A stretch of 64,000 nt of DNA from Erigeron canadensis (lineage: Eukaryota > Streptophyta > Magnoliopsida > Asterales > Asteraceae). The first letter of the stretch is position 1. Every line of letters begins with the position of its first letter. Below the pieces are notes generated by a model. That model ran no database searches. It had not been told where the DNA came from and was given only the letters and a program-made list of their open reading frames with translations. The position numbers and the translations under genes were made by a program. Below are positions 58,093 to 64,000 of this stretch, piece after piece. The DNA lies in NCBI RefSeq assembly GCF_010389155.1, contig NC_057769.1, positions 8,866,735-8,930,734 of the forward strand. Reading direction: 5' to 3'.

Positions 58093-58271
58093 GGATTGGC
58101 AGAAGGAAATATAAGATCGGCGGGTGCAGTGAGAATGTTATTTTCATCAGATGGCCTGTCAAAGTAAGCAGAGTTTGTTACAAAAACAGTCCCTTTGACT
58201 CATTGTTGACCATCAATTTTTGTTTTTCAAAAAATTAACTTTCATAGACAACAAATATCTATATTTATCTA

Positions 58272-58574
58272 TCTATATTACTAATTTACTATATAAAGCA
58301 AACTGTCCTCTTTTTAAGTAATTAAGATTTTAAAATGATCATATTATTCTTCTGTTTTTTATTCACTAATTTAAACATTTTCACATGTATATCTATAATA
58401 CCCTTAATGAAATAACTTACAACATATATGCTCCAACCGTTAAATAACCATATTAACCCCTCTAACATCAATTAATTTACATTCACTACCACGCCACCAC
58501 CACCGCTTCACATCACCTTCGCCACACCGTCGTCGCTATTGTAATCGCCACCGCGTCCGCGAACATCCATCTAG
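58272..58574 (+). mobile_element. Non-autonomous Helitron S
   Basis: The 5' end is ATCTATATTACTAATTTACT then ATATAAAGC. The 3' end is CCACCGCGTCCGCG, a short spacer, CCATCTAG followed by T. It is immediately followed by another Helitron in the same direction and lies about 180 bp upstream of the ALG3 start codon. Confidence 0.55.
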
Positions 58575-58579
58575 TACTA

Positions 58580-58836
58580 TCTAATAAAGAGAAAGACATT
58601 TTTTCTTTTAAACAATTCAGTTTTTGAATTATCTTTTTTATCCCTAACCTTTTAACACCTTTATTCTAAACCCTAAAAAACCAAACATCTTCACACATAT
58701 CTCATATTTCACAAGTGCCCCTTTCATTAACTATGATATTCTTTTACGCCAACTACCTTTACATTAATAACCACATCGTTAATGTCACCATCACCCATTG
58801 TCGCCGCTCTGCCGCCATATTGCACGGGTAACCCGA
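58580..58836 (+). mobile_element. Non-autonomous Helitron T, head to tail with S
   Basis: The 5' end is TCTAATAAAGAGAAAGACA after an A. The 3' part is GCCGCCATATTGCACGGGTA then ACCCGAG. The interior (AATAACCACATCGTTAATGT, CACCATCACCCATTGTCGCC) matches the copy at 14326-14592. The exact 3' base is uncertain. Confidence 0.5.
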
Positions 58837-58980
58837 GAACAAATACATACAAATCTCATAATATATTGAATGTACACCACTCTTTCCAATTAAATAAATA
58901 TACATTTTTCTTTTACTTTTTATACCATAAGAAACTTAGGTATTTAATGCTAATAATAATCGTATCAACATTAATTATAA

Positions 58981-59210
58981 CTAGCACGGTACCCGCGCTA
59001 TGCGGCGGTGTTCGTGGCGGCGACGGTGTGGTGGTGGAGGCGGCGTCAAGTGGTGTAGATACTTGATGTAAATGTAATTGATTAAAGAGTTAATTGAGAT
59101 ATTTTAAAAGATTAAGGACCATAAGTGTAATATATCATTAAGGATATTTTAGACATTTTCCCCCATGTAACTTTCAACATGGGGTTATTCTTTTTATAAT
59201 ATAGTATAGA
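58981..59210 (-). mobile_element. Non-autonomous Helitron Q, minus strand
   Basis: Minus strand: the 5' end is TCTATACTATATTATAAAAA after an A, and the 3' end is CCGCATAGCGCGGGTACC then GTGCTAG followed by T. It is 230 bp, the best-preserved Helitron of the window, with both canonical termini. Confidence 0.7.
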
Positions 59211-59883
59211 TGACTTCTAGTCATTCAAACCTTCTATAAGCTCCAACATATCATCATGACAATGTCTCAAATGATTGTCATTTCCAAATAGCTTAACCAT
59301 GGAAGAAAAATATCTATCCAGAAAGTCAATAGTTTTAAAAACTTGAATTAAATGAAAGCTAAATAATCTTCATATAAAGTTTTAGATATCAAGCTCGATT
59401 AAGTTCGAGAGACTTTAAATTAAATGAAGGCTAAAAATCTATCTGGAAGGTTGATATCATATTAGACTTCATATGTGTGTATTGTTGTTATGTTTCTTGC
59501 TCATATTATTTTTAAAATTGTATACTTTTGATTGTGAATCTACCACGTGCGAGTTCAATCTTCGTCCTTCACTCATCACGCCTTTTTCAAAGCATTACTA
59601 TTCTTGAGTGCAGGTTTGGTGCACCGAGTCCAGGAATGACTATAAGCAGATAGAGTCATTTTAACATGCCATGAACTGAGATACAATTTGACTAGTGCCA
59701 GGTATAAGAAATAGTGGAGTTGATTTACAGATACCGGTGCCTGAATGACAAGTGACGAAAGCAATATGAACATAAGTATAAGTATTCAATGAAGAGCATC
59801 AAGCACAATCCGAGGCAGACGCTCATTCCATTTCTCTTTGTAATCACTTTGATGATGTTCCTATATGTTGTTTAGTCCTTTTT
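59211..59883. other. Intergenic stretch, no gene
   Basis: No recognisable frame. It may include more of the degenerate LINE relic beginning at 60069 on the minus strand. Confidence 0.4.
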
Positions 59884-60069
59884 CTAATCTAATTGAACTT
59901 TAGGGACCAAAGATTTGTTCAAGTTCATTTCAACGCTTATGCGTGCAAATTTTCCCCATGTCTTTCTTGATGTATGTTCGGCGACTCGCACTGTTATACC
60001 CACTTTATTACCAATTCTAGTAAGAACCCTCCTGCTAAAGTACTCAATTGGAAGTTCAAGGAGGCTCAT
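59884..60069 (-). pseudogene. LINE relic with DUF4283-like segment
   Basis: The 61-codon frame LPIEYFSRRVLTRIGNKVG, then GKFARISVEMNLNKSLVP, closely follows the pattern of the DUF4283/zinc-knuckle region in the first ORF of plant L1-type LINEs (LPxEYxxxxxLxxIGxxxG...RxARxCVExDLxKPLVP). No reverse transcriptase was found beside it, so it is a fragment. Confidence 0.65.
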
Positions 60070-62640
60070 CCATGATTAGGAATCGGAATGTAGGTAAAAT
60101 TGATTGTATGCTCCTCCTCCCCTATAAAAACAGGATAAAAGACAAAGTTCTAACTTATTTATTTTTTAAAGAAAAGGTTCTTATCTCTCTTAAGGTTAAA
60201 TATCATATATACTTTTTGATCTACTTTGGTTAGCTGAAAAGACTCGTAAGGGATTTAAATAAGAAAAATAAAATGTGATTCTTTAAAGTTATTTTATTGT
60301 CAAGACTTAAATTGATAGTAGGTAGCACAGGTGTTCTGCATGGTTTGTAAATTTTATAATTTTAGTGGATAATCATTTGATCTATGTACACTTCAAAAAT
60401 TCTCTGTTAATACCCCTAACCACGTGTATATATATATATATTATATAATTTTTGCGTGCCAACTTTTTCTTTTTTTTTTTTAATAAAAATTTTTGTTTAG
60501 TTTCGTGAAAGGTCTCTATGCTTTATACAACTTTACAAGAATGGCTTGGATGGTTCGTATACTTATGTCATTTCACTTCTTTTTGCCACTTCAGACTTTT
60601 TTTAATTAGCTTATGCTTTTAAATAGGCAGTCATTATTTTTTATGTTTTTTTCGCTTTTACTATTTATTATATAGTGGTTGTTTTAATTTGTCATTTATT
60701 TTGTAAAACTAATTGTATAAATTTACTATGTCTTTTTTTTTACATAAAACTTTGAATAATGTTATTACGTGTTCATTTGTGTTTATATTTTTGTTTTGTG
60801 TTTTGGTTTTTGCTTTTAGACATATATTTTATCTTTTACCTAAACTGTCGTTTTTAGTTGTTTTTGGCTAAAGTTATATGGCAACCACATTCATTTGTCT
60901 ATTGTTTATCTACAATGATTCATATAGTACTTTTCAAATTTTTTTTGTATTTCACATATGATAGTATATATTTTATGCGTTTCCATTTTTTTTTTCCGCT
61001 ATCACATTTTTTTTCTTCAATTAATCATATATTGCTCCATGATTAAGATTGTTTATTCCTTCAACTATCCAAGATATTGATTATGTAAACAATTACTATA
61101 TATTACATTTGTACACGACGACACATTTCCAAATGCAACGCGAAACAATTTGTATAAGGTTTCGGAAAACAAGGTTATGTCTCCCGAGGCAACACCCAGG
61201 ATCATTAACTAGTTTACCGTATTTTTAAAAGTTATCATTAGTATCTAGCTAACAACTAGTCGTTATTTTTATTTTATTTTTTGAAAGATGAATTTCATGA
61301 AAACTTCGTGTCGTAATTTGATAGCGAAAGGTTTAGCATACATTGTCTTAACGGGGTACATGCTAAAGAGCTTCATTAAAGTAGAAATGTCTATTTTAAA
61401 TACTCGATAGGAGGAAAACCCCCTACTAATAGAGATAAACTATGTTCCCTCAGACTTGAACCTGGATATACCCAAGTCAAGCCCTCATTAAGGGACTTCT
61501 TATGTCCACCTCAAGACTTAAACACTAGACCTTTTGAATGGAGGATGACCTTTCAACTATTGAACTAATGCTTAATCTTATCAATGGTCTTCTTATATCT
61601 TCCCCAAGGTTTGAATACAAAACCTCTTAAATGCAGTGGCGGATCTAGGAATGAATACCACGCGTGTCTAAATTTAGTTTGGGCAAAAAAAAATTTTTTT
61701 TGTCCGTATTCAATAACGTGTCAGGTCGGGCTTTCACGAAACATCATATGTATTAAATTGGATTGTTTCACAAAGCGAGTTTTTTCACAAAGCACATATT
61801 AACAATTAAGCGAAACTCACATTAGATTCTTAGGTTCTACTTTGTCATGACATTAATTCAATTTTTATTAAGACTACTATCTTAACTACGAAGAAATGAA
61901 ATGAGTTTTTATTATTGTACAATTTTACTATAGGATTTGATTATTGGTAAATCTTTTTTGGTTCCTCATTCCTCCCGATTTCAAGTTTCCTCTCACGTCT
62001 ACATTGAAATCTTGCTAAAATTAGTTGTTGGGGTATTATAATTACACAATATCATTGCTCGAATTTTTTATTTATTAAAAGTTTAGTGTTATAAAGATTA
62101 GACATTTTGAATTGAAAATGAAAGAAGAGTGACTAAAACTTTAAAAGTTTGTTGGTATGCTACTAATGAAGCATTAAAATTAGAAATAGAGCTCATGTAT
62201 CTTTCTACACTTTTATATTTTATAACTAACAAATCTACTAACAAAAACTAAACTAAGTGTATCTAATTATAACTTATGACTTCAAATGTTTTAAAAGACT
62301 TATTTCATATTTACCTAGGTCCAAGCTCTTAGATAACATGTGTCCAATCATAATCTTCTATATGCTTGTTAAAAAAAATTCCAATTTAACGTACCTAGTT
62401 AACATACACATGGAACCGCCCTTGCTTGAATGAAAGCTGACCTTTTAACCATTAAATTAATGTTTAAGGACTACTAATAACTAGTTAACCACATCTTTTA
62501 TATTTAACAACACACTTCATAATCGCAAGCAAAATTGTTTCTTCATATCATATACTTTTTTTGAACGTTTTTTTTCTCTTCATATCATATACTGATATAC
62601 TCGACAGAACCTTTTTTTGAAAGGTTTGTATTTAACAAAG
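60070..62640. other. Long intergenic stretch, no gene
   Basis: T-rich and AT-rich. Between 61430 and 61640 there are phrases of common plant repeats: CAGACTTGAACCTGGATA, resembling an inverted Pol III B box, and CAGTGGCGGATCTAGGAATG, the start of a hAT-like repeat. Neither has a matched partner end. No coding sequence was recognised. Confidence 0.45.
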
Positions 62641-62833
62641 CCACAAGAAGCCAAAATGGCAAAATATATTACACGTGATTTAAAGCATTTCTATTTGTAT
62701 ATTACTCCTCATAGATAGATAGATGGTCAATTGGTCATTATCTCACCGAGCTAAAACATTGGGCCGATCTTCACTTCACCCACAAGCAAGCACTCAAATG
62801 GATAAAATACTTGACCACACATCATACGAACAC

Positions 62834-62910
62834 ACGTGGCACCTGTACTCCACTACGTGTCAAATCCTCATCTCATGTTTCACTACTCACCACTTTTCTT
62901 TACACGTGTC
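62834..62910 (+). promoter_or_regulatory. Three ACGTG (ABRE/G-box) elements upstream of TSPO
   Basis: ACGTGGC (62834-62840), ACGTGTC (62855-62861) and ACGTGTC (62904-62910) lie within 77 bp. They stand 24-106 bp upstream of a TATA box (CTATAAAA, 62933-62940). ACGTG(T/G)C is the abscisic acid response element core bound by bZIP factors. Multiple copies close to a TATA box usually give ABA and osmotic-stress induction. Confidence 0.7.
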
Positions 62911-63044
62911 ACTCCATCTCCCACTATAACACCTATAAAAACCACAAAGACCTTTTTACGAGTAATTAGTAACAAAAGTATAAAATAAACTCATCTTCAC
63001 ATCTCAACAAAATACATACGAAAAAAAATCTGTATCTTATTTCC

Positions 63045-63617
63045 ATGGACTCTACAACCCAAGAGCTAAAACAAAGAGTAAAAGACCAACAACCAACACC
63101 ACAAGACAATGACATCAACACCAAAACAAGAACCCAAAAATCACAACCCTCGTCGATACCACGACGAGGCATGCGGTCACTCGCAATAGGAATCATGGTC
63201 CCATTGATTCTAACCTTGGCCAACGTGGCTCTTTTTGGGTGGAACCGAGCTTACAGGGCTATTGATAAGCCCTTTTGGGTTCCACCCTTGTGGGCTTTGC
63301 ATTTAACATGTATATCTTCATCTTTTGTTATGGGCTTGTCAGCTTGGTTAGTTTGGGCCGAAGGTGGGTTTCATGAAAACCCAAGTGCAATGGGGGTTTA
63401 TTTGAGCCAACTTGGGTTAAGTTTGGCTTGGGACCCGGTTTTTTTCAAAATGGAAGCGGCCCGAACCGGGTTGTTTGTGTGTTTGGGTCATTTTACTAGT
63501 TTGTTTTATTGTTACAAGATGTTTGGACGAGTGAACCGGACTGCTGGTGATTTGGTTAAACTTTGTTTGGTTTGGTCTAGTTTTTTAACACTTGTAAACT
63601 TGTATTTTGTTGTTTAA
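63045..63617 (+). CDS. TSPO: TSPO/MBR family membrane protein, intronless
   Basis: A single open frame of 190 residues. The N-terminal 40 residues are hydrophilic (Q, K, T rich), the plant-specific extension; M43 would be an alternative start. Five hydrophobic segments follow, at about 44-65, 80-104, 115-135, 142-160 and 168-189. Conserved motifs are WVPPLW (78-83), SAWLVWAEGGF (99-109) and WDPVFF (129-134), typical of tryptophan-rich sensory/translocator proteins that bind porphyrins and other ligands. The Arabidopsis relative is stress- and ABA-induced, resides in the ER/Golgi, binds heme and is degraded by autophagy. The ABRE cluster upstream fits the same control. TATA is at about 62934, the start codon context is TTCCATGG, and no introns are seen, as in Arabidopsis. 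Confidence 0.94.
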   Translation: MDSTTQELKQRVKDQQPTPQDNDINTKTRTQKSQPSSIPRRGMRSLAIGIMVPLILTLANVALFGWNRAYRAIDKPFWVPPLWALHLTCISSSFVMGLSAWLVWAEGGFHENPSAMGVYLSQLGLSLAWDPVFFKMEAARTGLFVCLGHFTSLFYCYKMFGRVNRTAGDLVKLCLVWSSFLTLVNLYFVV

Positions 63618-64000
63618 TCCATCTATATATATAATACTATGTGAAGGTAACAGTTTTTATGTACGTATAGAAGTTTATGCTTTTGTATCACTAACTGTGT
63701 GTATTTTGATTCTTTTTTTTAATGTGAAAATAACGTTTGTGCTAGTGAACGTTTCTGTATGTATTATTTTATTACATGCCGTGTACTTTGATGAATATTA
63801 CTAACACAGATTATTAACGAAAGAACGTAATTCACGTTTAATGACTGTTTTTGTATAATGAGGTGGAGTTGTTCGAAACATGCCTTGGGAAAAATTTGAA
63901 AAAACTGAAGTATCTGTTGTGAAAAAGTGCATTTTTTCACCACTTTGGACATCAATAAATATATAGTCGTGTGACATATATTGCGAACCGTTTAGTGGGT
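63618..64000. other. 3' flank of TSPO to window end
   Basis: Probable 3' UTR and intergenic AT-rich sequence. No further gene was seen. Confidence 0.5.

Overview
This is a nuclear genomic window from a flowering plant. The evidence is spliced genes with AT-rich introns, plant-specific protein families (phi-class GST, plant ALG3, plant HSBP and TSPO homologues), and a dense load of plant transposons. Protein character fits a eudicot. An asterid or composite is my guess only.

Six host loci are supported. (1) 1552-3656 (+) is a two-exon SANT/ELM2-like nuclear protein. (2, 3) 15004-17642 and 18223-19204 (+) are a tandem pair of phi-class glutathione S-transferases, three exons and 211 residues each; copy 1 has an intron 2 inflated by about 1.7 kb of transposon DNA. 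(4) 50484-47084 (-) is heat shock factor binding protein, five small exons, 80 residues, with a minor-spliceosome AT-AC intron. (5) 58092-52752 (-) is ALG3, the ER dolichol-P-mannose mannosyltransferase, 13 exons and 436 residues, intact in frame. (6) 63045-63617 (+) is an intronless TSPO/MBR protein with three ACGTG elements in its promoter. The host genes have no shared pathway.

The rest is repeats. From 4.4 to 10.9 kb lie a Stowaway MITE with a hAT element nested in its end, and a small non-autonomous LTR retrotransposon (7886-9582) whose 5' LTR has been replaced by a near-perfect palindrome. From 11 to 14.6 kb lie a solo LTR with GC-rich palindromes and a Helitron. From 19.9 to 27.6 kb lie a second solo LTR containing a hAT element, another hAT MITE, a Harbinger transposase relic and a second member of the small LTR family. 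From 28 to 38.5 kb lie fold-back MITEs, a decayed Ty1/copia element on the minus strand, a 43-bp tandem array and a strand-asymmetric GGGTCAGCTT array. From 38.5 to 41.9 kb lies a candidate Helitron carrying a B3-domain gene and an RPA-like gene. From 42 to 52.4 kb, and again at 58.3-60.1 kb, lie more Helitrons (some head to tail), SINEs, Tourist- and Mutator-like MITEs and LINE fragments.

All splice junctions were read by eye from GT-AG (or AT-AC) signals and reading phase. No alignment or expression data were available, and coordinates of degraded repeats are approximate.
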